Below, piece after piece: positions 34,006-44,555 of a stretch of DNA of 64,000 nt. The stretch lies in NCBI GenBank assembly GCA_027946365.1, contig JAPEUQ010000008.1:1674001-1738000 (forward strand), read 5' to 3'. The translations under genes and the position numbers were made by a program. Source of the DNA: Kalmusia sp. IMI 367209. Its lineage: Eukaryota > Ascomycota > Dothideomycetes > Pleosporales > Didymosphaeriaceae. Within the stretch, counting starts at the first letter, position 1; the number at the start of each line of letters is the position of its first letter. The notes beneath the pieces are model-generated. The model saw only the letters and a list, made by a program, of their open reading frames with translations. It made no database searches and was not told where the DNA came from.

Positions 34006-34700
34006 ATGTCGCTTTGCATGAATAGGCTGTCCGAGGAGAGGTAAGCACCAGCAGAAGAGGCCGCTCGAAAACATCGACTCAAAGGTCTGCAGGAAGCAGT
34101 GGCGACGCGACCACCCGTTTGGCTTCTTCGCAAAGCCCATGCGCAATCAGCAGGGTGTGATGGACCTCAAGAAGTGGGATTGCGGCGTGCCCGGCAAAGA
34201 GAAGACGATGTGGGAGGGCGGCCTCTTCAAACTTGAAGTCACATTTCCCGAAGGTAAGGGATCCCGTCCTTACATCTTACAACTGCCTATCTCGTTCCGC
34301 TCTCCCCCCAAGTCTCTATACTAATGTCTGCGCCTAGAGTACCCAACGAAGCCTCCAAAATGTGAGCTACACCCCACCCCGCTTTCGCAACACGATCCTG
34401 AGCATGCTTGTCCCTGCCTATATTCCTACTTACGTGATGAGCGTAGGCAAATTTACCCCACCGCTGTTCCATCCAAACGTCTACCCCTCCGGCACTGTCT
34501 GCCTCTCTATTCTCAATGAAGAAGAAGGCTGGAAACCCGCAATCACAATCAAAGAGATCCTACTCGGTATCCAGTCCTTACTCGACGAGCCGAATCCCGA
34601 GTCCCCCGCGCAAGCCGATGCCTTCAACCTGTTCAAGAAGGATAAGGCCGCCTACGAGAAGAAGATACGCACCATCGTGAAGGAGAATCCTGCACCTTAG
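34006..34700 (+). CDS. UBC9: SUMO-conjugating enzyme E2
   Basis: Transfers SUMO from the E1 enzyme to substrates in the nucleus. Exons 34006-34040, 34093-34253, 34338-34361 and 34447-34700 give 157 residues, the normal UBC9 length. Signatures are [48 protein letters not shown] and SGTVCLSIL, with the catalytic cysteine at residue 92, then the EDEPNP-like [16 protein letters not shown] and YEKKIRT. Exon 3 is only 24 bases and encodes EYPTKPPK; skipping it would remove a core strand. The start gives [12 protein letters not shown], one residue shorter than the human N-terminus. Confidence 0.97.
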
Positions 34701-35399
34701 TATAGTCCGGCAATCAAGATAGAGACAATGAGATTGGTAGTGGGGACAGGCCTCAGTATCGAGAAATGGGTTGAAGATGTGCTGACAGCGCTCGAGGTCT
34801 TGCAATAGGAGAGAGAAGCGCGATATCATGTGTTTGGCGGTTCTTGTCTTTCAATTATGCTTGGGAAAGGGTCATGCGTGGCGCTTGTAGACGGGTTTGG
34901 GCGTTTATTGGTGACAGGCCTGGCACGTTTACGAGATGGTATTACCAGCTGAGCAGCTCTTCGGAGTGCAGGATTGATATCTAATCCCAGCCCAGCGCGC
35001 TGGACGGACATTGTTCACAATTTCTTAATACAGTTCTAATCAACATCTTACATTTGCATCGCCAATACTAACAAGCCCTTGTTATGGGGAAATAAACAGT
35101 AATGTCCAACACAGTAATTAAAACCAGCCTTTAAAGCCTTGGCTCTCCAACCCAAGTTTCGCCCTATGATTACAGTATCCTTTTGGATCTGTTCCTCTCG
35201 CCAAACTGTGGAACATGCCGAGGCAGCAAACACCATATTAATAGTGTGCTGCTATATAATACATGTCGAAAGACCGATTTGAATGTTCGAATGCTCGCTA
35301 GATGCAGCATCCGTGATGTAATTCGCATCCTTTCTGACTACCAGCTCTAACACCGGGGTAGGAAATGCGAGATGTCGGTCACAGTGCTCGCATAGCTGA
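34701..35399. other. Intergenic between convergent genes
   Basis: Holds the 3' regions of UBC9 and the PAB2-type gene. Nothing else recognised. Confidence 0.5.
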
Positions 35400-36436
35400 C
35401 TAGTAGGGGCGGTATCCGGACGCCCTGGGGCGGTATCCGCCTCTGTAGCCGCCACCTCTTGGAGGACCGTAACCGCCACCGCCTCCGCGCCCACCATAGG
35501 GAGAACCACGGCCGCCGTATCCTGCTCCCCCTCGCCCTCCTCCACGACCGCCACGTCCCCTGGACATGCCGGGTAGGTTGGTGCGCTTTGGTACGACCTG
35601 TCCACCATCAATAACCACATGTGTTTGTGCACGGGAAGATACAAACCTTGAGGTTGCGGCCGCGGAATACGCTTTCGTTCAGCACAAGTGCCTGGCTGAC
35701 AAGACTGGGTTCAGTGAACTCCACATACGCGTACCTGCATACGCTCATTAGCGTCCGTCCATATCTTTCTGCCAAACTCTTGCCAGGTAGCGAGAAGACC
35801 CCAGCGATGTAAAGCAACAGCAATAAGCATTGAGTCATAGCACAAAAGTGCGACGCGACACAAAGGGTCGCGCATGATCGTGCGTGCTTCTACCCACACC
35901 CGCTATCTGAATCATCAAGGAAAGGCCTCCTCTTGGCATGGGAGAACTGACCCTTTGGGATGCCCCGTAAACTTGTCTAGTAGGATAGTGACGCGATTTA
36001 TGCTGCCGCACTCTTGGAAGTGAGCCTGGATCTCTTCGGGCGATGCGCCGTAGTCCACATTCCCTACGAAAACGCTTCGTGCGTCTACATCTTCTCTGTT
36101 CTCGCGTATGTCGTGACGTTCATTGTCCAGATTCTGTTGCATCTGGCGCAGTTTCGCAGCTTCCTCTTCCATTTCGAGAACTCGACGTTTCATAGAATCG
36201 ATTTCCTATGTGCGAATTAGCATGGGTCATTGCACAGATATAGTCGGCGATATGCTAGAGCTCAAATGTTGTAAAGGATAGGTCTTTGTTCGCACATAGT
36301 AAGCCTAGTAGAATCATACCTCGTCGTTTTGGCCGGCTTCAGGCACTCTGTCAAGGCGATCGTCGTCGATGCGATCCTCATCGAAGCGATCTTCGTCCTC
36401 AAGCTCGCGCTTGACGTCGTGATCAATATCCGCCAT
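35400..36436 (-). CDS. PAB2: Nuclear poly(A)-binding protein, PABPN1/PAB2 type
   Basis: Binds poly(A) tails in the nucleus and affects polyadenylation and RNA decay. Exons 36436-36320, 36205-35952, 35734-35647 and 35597-35400 give 218 residues. The order is an acidic N-terminus ([17 protein letters not shown]), a coiled coil ([18 protein letters not shown]), a single RRM with RNP2 SVFVGNVDY and RNP1 GYAYVEF, and a C-terminal Arg/Gly-rich tail from about residue 165 that carries RGG-type motifs, likely sites of arginine methylation. RNP1 is split by a 217-base intron whose donor is GTCAGT. The order and size match fission yeast Pab2. The gene is divergent from the proton channel gene. Confidence 0.95.
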
Positions 36437-36935
36437 CTCTGAGAATGAGAACAAAGGCGCCTGTGCTCGAGGTCAAAAGTGAAGACAGGAAGCATTATGC
36501 GCGACTTACAAGGCTGAATGAAGCTAGTAATAGATCCCGGCTACGCAGCTCGCGATGTGACAATCAAATACGTTGGCGCGTGCCTAGTAGCGATCGCGCC
36601 TTTAGTGTAGATCCGAAAATTCGAAGTTAGAATGTGGTCGGAGAAAGGAACGGCACCTGTGTGAGGTGAAGAGCGGATCACAGAAAGTAAATGATGCAAG
36701 CTTCCCTGGGCCGTGCGGTTTTACGTAAGCCACGGTAGCTTCACAGACCTAGGAACGGCGGCTGCATGTCGGAAAGGTGCGGCGCAACTATGTGTCTCAC
36801 ACTCCAATCGTCCATCTCATCGTCCGTCTTTGATTGTATATAGAACAAGCTAGGTCAACTCAGCACGTGCGTCAATCGTGGTCGTGGTTCTTATCCTGAA
36901 ATGTATGCTCTTCCGGTTCGTATAGCACAGCGGTC
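36437..36935. promoter_or_regulatory. Shared PAB2/Hv1 upstream region
   Basis: A 499-base gap between divergent start codons. No gene or specific site recognised. Confidence 0.4.
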
Positions 36936-37646
36936 ATGTCCTCCTCCCTATTGTTACAGGCACGAGTGCCGCTGCACGAGCCCCTAGAAGCAAATCAACA
37001 AACAGCTACTTCCCGCCGCAAACTCATCCGCTTCTTCTCGACTAGAACATTCCACTATTTAGTTTTGCTCCTTGTAGCTCTCGACGTAGGATGCATGTTT
37101 GCTGGTAGGGCAAAAACCCAACTCTCAAGCACTACATATTACATTACACACGCTCACTTGTGAACGTAGACATTATCATCAACCTTATGATGTGTAACCA
37201 TAAAACCCCTCAAGCAGATACAGCATTGGCGGCTCTCAAATACATTAGCTTGTTCTTCTGTACGCTATTCATGCTCGAACTGCTCGCCTCGATATGGGCA
37301 TTTAGAGAAGTGTAAGTGTGCCATCTTACACAGTCTGCTCTCGCCAACACATATCCCATTGTTGTACAGTTATTTCAAGTCCAAATTCCACATATTCGAT
37401 GCTACTATTATCGTAGTCTCCTTCATATGTGAAATCGGCCTACAAGGTGTCGAAGAGAAAGTTGCGTCTTTCATCATCATCCTTCGCTTGCTGCGCGTCA
37501 TCAAGATAGTCGACGAGATGAGTGTTGGTGCGGAACAGCAGATGACGGATCTTGAGCGCAGGCTATCTAAGCGTAAGAAGGAAAACAGACAGTTGAACGA
37601 AGAGCTGGATCACCTGAGATCTGTTGGTACATATAGTGCACTGTGA
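36936..37646 (+). CDS. Voltage-gated proton channel (Hv1 type)
   Basis: A voltage-sensor-only protein predicted to let protons out across a membrane on depolarisation. Exons 36936-37104, 37170-37311 and 37370-37646 give 195 residues. Four helices are visible. S1 (FHYLVLLLVALDVG) carries D50, at the place of the human selectivity Asp112. S2 is KYISLFFCTLFMLELLASI. S3 (FHIFDATIIVVSFICEIGL) has the conserved Asp. S4 (IIILRLLRVIKIVDE) has the three spaced positive charges R, R and K. A C-terminal coiled coil (TDLERRLSKRKKENRQLNEE) fits the dimerisation helix of Hv1. In S4 the animal RxWRxxR signature is RLLRVIK here: the Trp is Leu and the third Arg is Lys. The lack of a pore domain separates it from cation channels. 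Confidence 0.92.
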
Positions 37647-38416
37647 AGAAGCTAGCGTAGCATTGGGCATACGATATGCTACGCCCTGAAGGTATCACCT
37701 TGTCCTCAACCATCTTTCGGTCGATTGACCGTCGTATGTATGCTGGGCTTCGTGCTCGCTCGCCAGTGGCCAATCTATTGCACTTCGTTACGATGCTTCT
37801 AACCGCGCCTTGCACTGTTGCGAATTAGCAAGTTGATCCGCGAAGTAGATACGGAGTACATGTATCAGATGATAGCGTTGCAATGTTTTCAGACAATGTA
37901 ATCTTCTGTACAGCATTTCGCAGCGCCGAGGCTTCTTTCGAAACCATCACGGTTGCTTTTGCGATTTGACCTTTTTACCTTGTTCATCATGACTATGCTC
38001 TACGGGTGTAGCGAATTGATCAGTATCACGTACCTGTCTAATACGATCGCGCTGGGAGCAGTCGCCCATTTGTATAGAGCGCCTGGCTGTTCTGAAGCCT
38101 GTCTGACGTATGATACTCGCGCGGCAGGGATTATCACGAAGCCTGTGTCATGGCAATTGTTAGAAGCATATGCAAGACGCGTCTCCGTTTGTCGGTCTGC
38201 GTTGAGGCTATTGGCAGTATGCGAATGTAAGAGGTGTGCAGACAGGGACGCGACTGGCACGCGTATCTAAATCATGGCTGCGGGAGCCCCGCGTGTGGCT
38301 CAAAATAGAAAGGGCAGAGTGGCCTTATCGAGGATGGTGCGCAATAGCCTAGAGATTAATCCGCAACACGTCGTGACTCTCGACGCACTCGCACACCTTC
38401 TTCAGCCGCCGAAGCC
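37647..38416. other. Intergenic, no gene seen
   Basis: Covers the Hv1 3' region and the SCY1 promoter. Open frames here are not protein-like. Confidence 0.5.
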
Positions 38417-41072
38417 ATGGACTTCCTCAAGTCTGCCGTGGCCTCGGCCATTTCAAAGGGGCCTGCGTTCGGTTACAGCTTCGGCGACCGCGTAGACATC
38501 GACGACTCCATTTGGACCTTATACAACGGCACCAAGCGAGTATGGCCCGGGCTGTCTTGCGCATTTGGGATTTGCGACTGACGTGGCTTGCTAGGAAGAT
38601 GGCTCGAAATGTAGTATATTCTCCTTCGACATAACAGCGAACAAATCACGACTACCCCTCGCTCGAAATGCGCTCCGCAAGCTACGAACTTTGCGCCACC
38701 CGGGCGTCGTGAAGGTTTTGGACACGGTAGAGGTAGGCATAAATGAGGGTGGCATGTGAAGTCAGGACTGAGACTGTGCAGACAGACTCTTACATCTACA
38801 TTGCGACCGAGAGATTGAGTCCACTCAATTGGCACGTCAAGCGCAAGAGCCTCACTGAGGAGACGATTAAATGGGGACTGCACAACGTCGCAAAGACTCT
38901 GAAATTCGTGAATACAGACGCCACTTCGATTCATGCCTGCATACGGCCGGCGTCGGTATTCTTCAGCGAGAGTGGTGAGTGGAAGCTTGGAGGATTTGAC
39001 GCTCTGAGCTCGGTCAAGGAGGATGATTCAGTACTGCCTACATATGGAAGCCTTATCCCAGATGCTTCACGATACATGCCCCCGGAGGTATCGAAAGGAG
39101 GGTGGGAGGTCATCAAGCAGAACCCCACGTATGCGGTCGACTCCTACAACTTTGGAACCCTCATGTTCGAAGTGTTTAATGGAAGTTATCATGGGAGTGA
39201 TCAATTGTCGCAGATGAAGAGCATACCTCCGAGCATGCAACAGGCCTACAAGCGTCTATTGAACCCTAATCCAAAATCAAGAATGAGCGTCGGCCAATTC
39301 CTTGATCAAGGGAAGCGAATAGGGGGGTTCTTCCAAACGCCCTTGATTCAAGTGACCGAAGATATTGAGAGCCTTGGTCTCAAGGCTGAGGATGAGAGAA
39401 ACGAGGTCCTTGGGTTCGTACATCACAATTCAAACTATACATCTATGCTAATACGAATTTTAGCAAACTTGACGCGGTCGCTGACGACTTTCCCGCGGAT
39501 TTCTTCAAGATGAAAGTTCTGCCAGAGTTACTAAAGTCCGTAGAATTCGGGGGTGGAGGTGCAAAAGTTTTCGGCACCGTCATGCAAATTGGAGCCAAGC
39601 TCTCTGACGAAGAGTATGAAGCGCAAATCACACCGGTCGTGGTACGATTATTTGCGAACCCCGACCGCGCAATCCGCGTTTGCCTGCTCAACAACCTTCC
39701 CCTGATGATCGATCATCTACCACAAAAGATCGTCAACAATCAGATCTTCCCGCAAATGGTTCGTCCATGAGCTCTCTCCCCGAGTCGGTGCTAACCCGTG
39801 AACAGGTCACCGGCTTTACCGACGTTGCGCCTGTAGTCAGAGAAGAGACCGTAAAATCTGTTTTGGTGATCGTTCCAAAGCTTTCAGATCGGATAGTGAA
39901 CGGTGAACTACTAAGACATTTGGCCAAAACCGCGAACGACGAGCAAGCTGGCATCCGCACGAATACAACTATCTGTCTTGGGAAGATCGCTCGAAATCTT
40001 GGAGCAAATGTGCGTTGACAGACTTCCCACTTCCTACCCCATGAAGCTAATGAAATAGAACCGAGCCAAAGTCCTTTCTGCAGCCTTTGCACGGTCACTT
40101 CGAGACCCCTTCGTGCATGCGCGTAACGCCGCTTTGATGGCCTTAGGCGCGACTGTAGATCTTTTCAGCGAAGAAGACTGCGCTGCGAAGCTGCTTCCAG
40201 TCATGTGTCCCTCTCTTGTAGACAAGGAAAAGTAAGTCATCTACCTTACTGATGATCCACGTTTGCTAATACCATGTCCTAGGCTCATACGCGACCAAGC
40301 CCAAAAAACGGTCGATATTTACATAGCCCGCATCCGTAAATACACCTCCACAATGCCGGACACTGTCCTCCCATCCCCCTCCCTAACCTCCAGCGGCTCC
40401 GTAGCCCCTCGCATGAGTACCCCTGCAAACGACAGTACATGGACAGGCTGGGCCATCTCGTCCTTTACAAACAAACTCGCCGCTGCCAGCGGCCAGATGC
40501 AAGCCACCACCACAAACGGCACCACCGACCAGCGCTCTGCCTCCGTCCCTCCGCCCGCGGTTCCTACCGCAAGTAAACCTACGCTCACGCCTTCAACTCG
40601 CCCGGGGATGACATTGGCGAAATCCGCGGCCTCAATACCGACAATTGCTTCTCCGGATCCTGCAGCTGCTTTTGACGACGCAGCAGAGGATTTCGACGGA
40701 GACTGGGGCGCTTACGGTGATGATGACGCTTTTGGCTCAGGTACGAACAGAAAAGAAGAGGAAGAGGATCCGTGGGGCGCACCCAATGTAAAGACTCCAC
40801 CTTCCGCACCAGCGACCAATTTCGATGATAAGGGCGAACCAGATTTCGCGGGATGGCTCGCTGCACAGTCGCAGGCTAAGAAGCCTGTGATAAAGCCGCT
40901 GCCAAGGGGATTAGCAAAGGCCGGAGGAGCAGCTAAGAAGCCGATCGTCGGTGGGAGGACTTCAGGAACAAGTGCTACGCGGAAGGTTGTTGCGCCACCG
41001 AAGAAGGAGGTCAAGAAGGAGGAGGTGAAGAGCAATGAAGATGAGGAGGAGGGGTGGGGTGATGCTTGGTAG
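38417..41072 (+). CDS. SCY1-like pseudokinase (SCYL1/Cex1 family)
   Basis: Protein-kinase-like HEAT-repeat protein linked in this family to Golgi/COPI traffic and, as yeast Cex1, to tRNA export. Seven exons (38417-38539, 38595-38732, 38782-39413, 39464-39758, 39806-40009, 40059-40231, 40283-41072) give 784 residues. The N-terminal kinase fold lacks the catalytic signatures: the HRD place reads IHACIRPASVF and the DFG place KLGGFDAL, so it is a pseudokinase. HEAT repeats follow (FFKMKVLPELLKSVEFGGGG, TVKSVLVIVPKLSDRIVNG, ARNAALMALGATVDLFSEED). The tail is low in complexity and ends EGWGDAW. The exon 3/4 junction uses the donor GG/GTTCGT inside a GGG codon; only this phase links VLG to KLDAVADDFP. 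Confidence 0.94.
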
Positions 41073-41302
41073 GAGAATTGCATGCGGTTTGGTGTGTAAA
41101 TACCCATCGTCTTCTTGTACGTACTTTAGCATTGCGACGGCGTTGGACTAGACTGGTACAATTGCTGAAGACACATGACGTATTAGACAGATATTGGCTT
41201 GTGTTGGTATCATCCGATCGTCCATCTACGCTTCAAGGATTTATAGTTCATTACATAGCTTGTACACATTGACACATATGCCAATGTCACACGGCCTATA
41301 CC

Positions 41303-43257
41303 TTATCTCACAAGGGCCATCTCAGGGCCCTTAGCAGCTACCTTCTTCGCGTCCTGTATCTCCACACTCGTCATGCCCATGCCCCTTAGATACTCTCCAA
41401 ATGTACGTATGACCTTTTCCAGCCCGGACCTTAGACATTCGCGAACCTCCTCCACTTCAGAGATTTTTTTCCGTTGATCAGCAGGTCTAGCCAGGGTATC
41501 GAAATCCGACCAGTGCACCTCCAACTTCGCCACGTACTCATCCACCTTTTTCAACGCCTCGGTGAACACGCGGATGATCCGAGGCACTTCTTCTTGGAGA
41601 CGACCGAACTCATCCTCACGGAAACTGAAAACAGTCAGGTTTGTGAGCGCGGTGATAGCATTGCAGAGGATGGAGAAGCGAGAGTAGGGTGCGCCGGTGA
41701 CGACAATGCTTGCGGTGCGCCGGAGGCTACGGCGGAAAGGGTATCCCAATGGGGAAGCCATGAACTGTGAGACGAAGCCAGAGGACCGGGCTTCAGCCTC
41801 CTCAGCAGCCTTTCTCAGATGTTGAGAGCCCTCTGCAACACCCTTCTTTAGATAGTCGCGGGTTTTCTGACCGTTTTGCGGCGAGCTAAGCGATTTCGCA
41901 AAGTCCGCGGTCAAGTCGCCGAGTTTCTCTCTTGCAGTGGTCGAAGAGAGACCCGCACCTTTGATAGGTGCATCTTTTAAGGGCGGAGCGATCTGGGGCA
42001 CAAGAGAGACGGTCTGAAGTTGCGTGTTCTTTTCAACCTCTTGCTTTGGGTGATAATGCGGGTCGAGACCCACGTTGATGCGATTGATCAGGAGATTGAC
42101 TTCAGCAAGGCATATGTCCACAACCTGTTTAAGAGTGGCACCCTTCTTGCGGTTTAATTCCCCGTATATGGTCTTACGGCGTTCAGGAATAGAATCAGTG
42201 ATCATAGCCAGTTCCCAGAGAGCTACAGCTTTGACAGTCTCCTTCTTAGCTTTCAAGCCATTTAGAAGGCTGCCATTCGCATCTTTTGAGTCGTTTGTTA
42301 TAGGGTTTCCGTTTTTGAGTGGTGGCTGTGCCATGTAAAGATTGAAGGCCGAATTGATGAACTTCCAGAGGAATAGCAGGAAAGCTGCTTCCACAAAGAA
42401 CATGCCGACCAAGGGGAGGAAGGGAGGCAATGTGACAGGCAAGGGTCGCGTCTTGGAAAGGCTAACAAAACTCCTTGCGGCCCAATAATACCAAGGCCAC
42501 ACGACGTAGCGAAAGCCCGCGATGTAAACAACAGCTCCTACAAAAGATACTGAAGATGCCAGTGTGCCAGCAGCTTTCGCCATAGATGTCAACTTCTGCA
42601 TAAGAGCTTGTCGAGGGCTTAGAGCTGGGTCGGTTGTAACGGTATCATGTTCATTTTTTGGTTTCAAAGCAGGGAAATCGATCCTGTCATAGTCGAACCA
42701 TAGGTGAGCTGTGCTCTGCACTAATCCAAGAGTCAAGAACATCATTCGGAGGAACATGGGTCGCTCGTTGAGCCGAATGCGCTCGTAATTCTTTCCTTGG
42801 TCGGTGTAGGAAAGTTTCTTCTCCTCTGGTTGCGACTTCATGTAGATTTCACCGTAGAGAAAGGCTGACAACATGTAGCAAACCACGGTCATGATAGTCG
42901 AGCTTGTAAAAGCATATTTCTGGAATGCCTCCAATGGTGTTTCCCGATTTCGCTCGCCAACGTGGTATTGCGCAATGCGGAGTGTATAGATGATGAGGGC
43001 GCTTATGAAGAGAAGCAAGGTTCGTATGCCAACGGGGCCGAGCGGAAACCATGACCAAAGGTCTGGCAGCATGTTAGCAGTGGTGAGCTCAAGATGATCA
43101 AGGTATGCGTACAGTGATTCCAAGTGCCCTGCCATACGGAAATCAGCCAGCAAAGAAGGAGTGTGTATGAAGCAGCATTCGTAAAGCGCTTATGTAGGAC
43201 CGGGGTCAAGAAGTCCCTGTAAGGTCGTGTATGCGTCTGCGCTACCACAGCCGCCAT
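41303..43257 (-). CDS. NDC1: Nucleoporin NDC1
   Basis: Membrane nucleoporin needed for insertion of nuclear pores and, in yeasts, spindle pole bodies into the nuclear envelope. Exons 43257-43113 and 43062-41303 give 634 residues. The N-terminus is typical of fungal NDC1 (RPYRDFLTPVLHKRFTNAAS), followed by about six membrane segments and a soluble C-terminal half ending near EYLRGMGMTSVEIQDAKKV. The 50-base phase-1 intron has a perfect tgctaac branch point and joins TWNHY to LWSWFPLGP inside a lumenal loop. Exon 2 by itself would appear to start upstream with unrelated residues. The gene is divergent from the syntaxin gene and convergent with SCY1. Confidence 0.93.
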
Positions 43258-43689
43258 TGTTATGGAGTTGATCGAGCTGGCCAGGTTGATGGGTACGTTC
43301 AAGTGGGCGCCTATGTCACGGCATGAGTAGGCGAAATAGACAAAGCTGGCACAAAGAAAAAAAAAGGAGCGAAGGTGAAGTTGCGGTGCTTCGTCTGAAG
43401 CTCGTGGTTCAAACAAAACATTCCAAGTCGGCACGTTGAGATGTTTCTCCCGCAGATGGCCTGCTTACTAAGTGGCTGGCGGCTGCAGGGATGGCACGTG
43501 CGCCGTTCGTCATTGCCCAGGAACGCACCCGCTGCCAACCCTCTAGGTAACGACCTCGGGACCTTCACCACAGAAGCACACGCTTACGACGCCCACAGGC
43601 ACCAGCCCGAGGATCTGCTGTCAACTGTCGCATTAACTGTGCAAACTAAAACACCGCTTCCAACGCAATCATTGCTCTCTCTCCTCACA
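43258..43689. promoter_or_regulatory. Shared NDC1/syntaxin promoter
   Basis: A 432-base gap between divergent start codons. The side nearest the syntaxin ATG ends in a pyrimidine-rich stretch (ttgctctctctcctcac). No other site recognised. Confidence 0.4.
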
Positions 43690-44555
43690 ATGTCGTTCCA
43701 GCACTCGTCGGCCATGGAGTCGCAACCAACCACATGGCGAAGGGAAGACGATCCACAGTACGCCGACGACCCCGAGTTTCGCGACTTTGCTTCGAAGCTC
43801 GGAGATGATCTCTTTGCCTTGACTAGTGATGTCGCCCGCCTGTCGCAGGAGACTGCGAAGCTAGGGACGTCACGCGAGACGCCCAGAGTTCGGGAGCGGG
43901 TCAGAACTAGCTCAGAAGAGACGTCGGACAAATTCAAGGAGATTGGAGAACGGCTGAAGAAGCTGACTACTTGGCCGGACGTTGGGGTACGAACCTTCTG
44001 CTTGTGTGTTTAGAATTAGACAGATATTGACCATCACAGCCGTCACAACGTTTCACCCAGTCCAAACTTAGTCGCGAGTTCAAGGCGACCCTCGCCGAGT
44101 TCCAGCAGCTACAGCGACAAGCCATTGAGAAGGAGAAGGCATCAAATTCGGCTGCGAGAGCGGCTCTACAGGACCAGACATCGCCGACCGAAGAGCGAAG
44201 CGGTTTTGGCCAGCAGCAAGAGCAGGAACAGCTACGCTTGGCATCACAAGATGACGTGGACTTCCAGGAACAACTGATCATCGAGCGCGAATCCGAAATT
44301 CGCAACATCGAACAGTCGGTCGGCGAGCTCAACGAACTCTTCCGCGATGTCGCGCATATGGTGCATGAGCAGGGAGCCCAGCTCGACATCATTGAAGAGA
44401 ATGTTGAAGTTACACATGATGCTTCACGGGGCGCCCACATCAACCTAAGGCAAGCGAGCAACTACCAGAAGAGTGCGAGAAGCAAGGCGTGCATTCTACT
44501 ACTTATCCTCGCCATTGTCGTGGTTATCATCATCTTAGCGGTCCTCTTACCCTAA
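43690..44555 (+). CDS. Pep12-like endosomal syntaxin (Qa-SNARE)
   Basis: Tail-anchored SNARE for fusion at endosomes or the vacuole. Exons 43690-43986 and 44040-44555 give 270 residues. The Habc-like N-terminal helices include FRDFASKLGDDLFALTSDVARL and SDKFKEIGERLKKL. The SNARE motif (ERESEIRNIEQSVGELNELF ... EQGAQLDIIEENVE) has a central Gln as expected for a Qa-SNARE. The C-terminal membrane anchor is ILLLILAIVVVIIILAVLL with only one residue after it. The layout fits Pep12/syntaxin-7 better than Sso1 or Sed5, but the subfamily is inferred. Confidence 0.93.

Noticed and set aside
43064..43113. Alternative NDC1 intron using the GTATGG donor upstream
   Set aside because: It needs a poor GAG acceptor and leaves LTTANMLPD before LWSWF; the GTACGC donor with a perfect CTAAC branch and CAG acceptor is better.
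43003..43434. NDC1 start extended upstream to a frame beginning near 43434
   Set aside because: The start would be in sequence with no similarity to the family, while the ATG at 43257 gives the expected RPYRDFLTP N-terminus.
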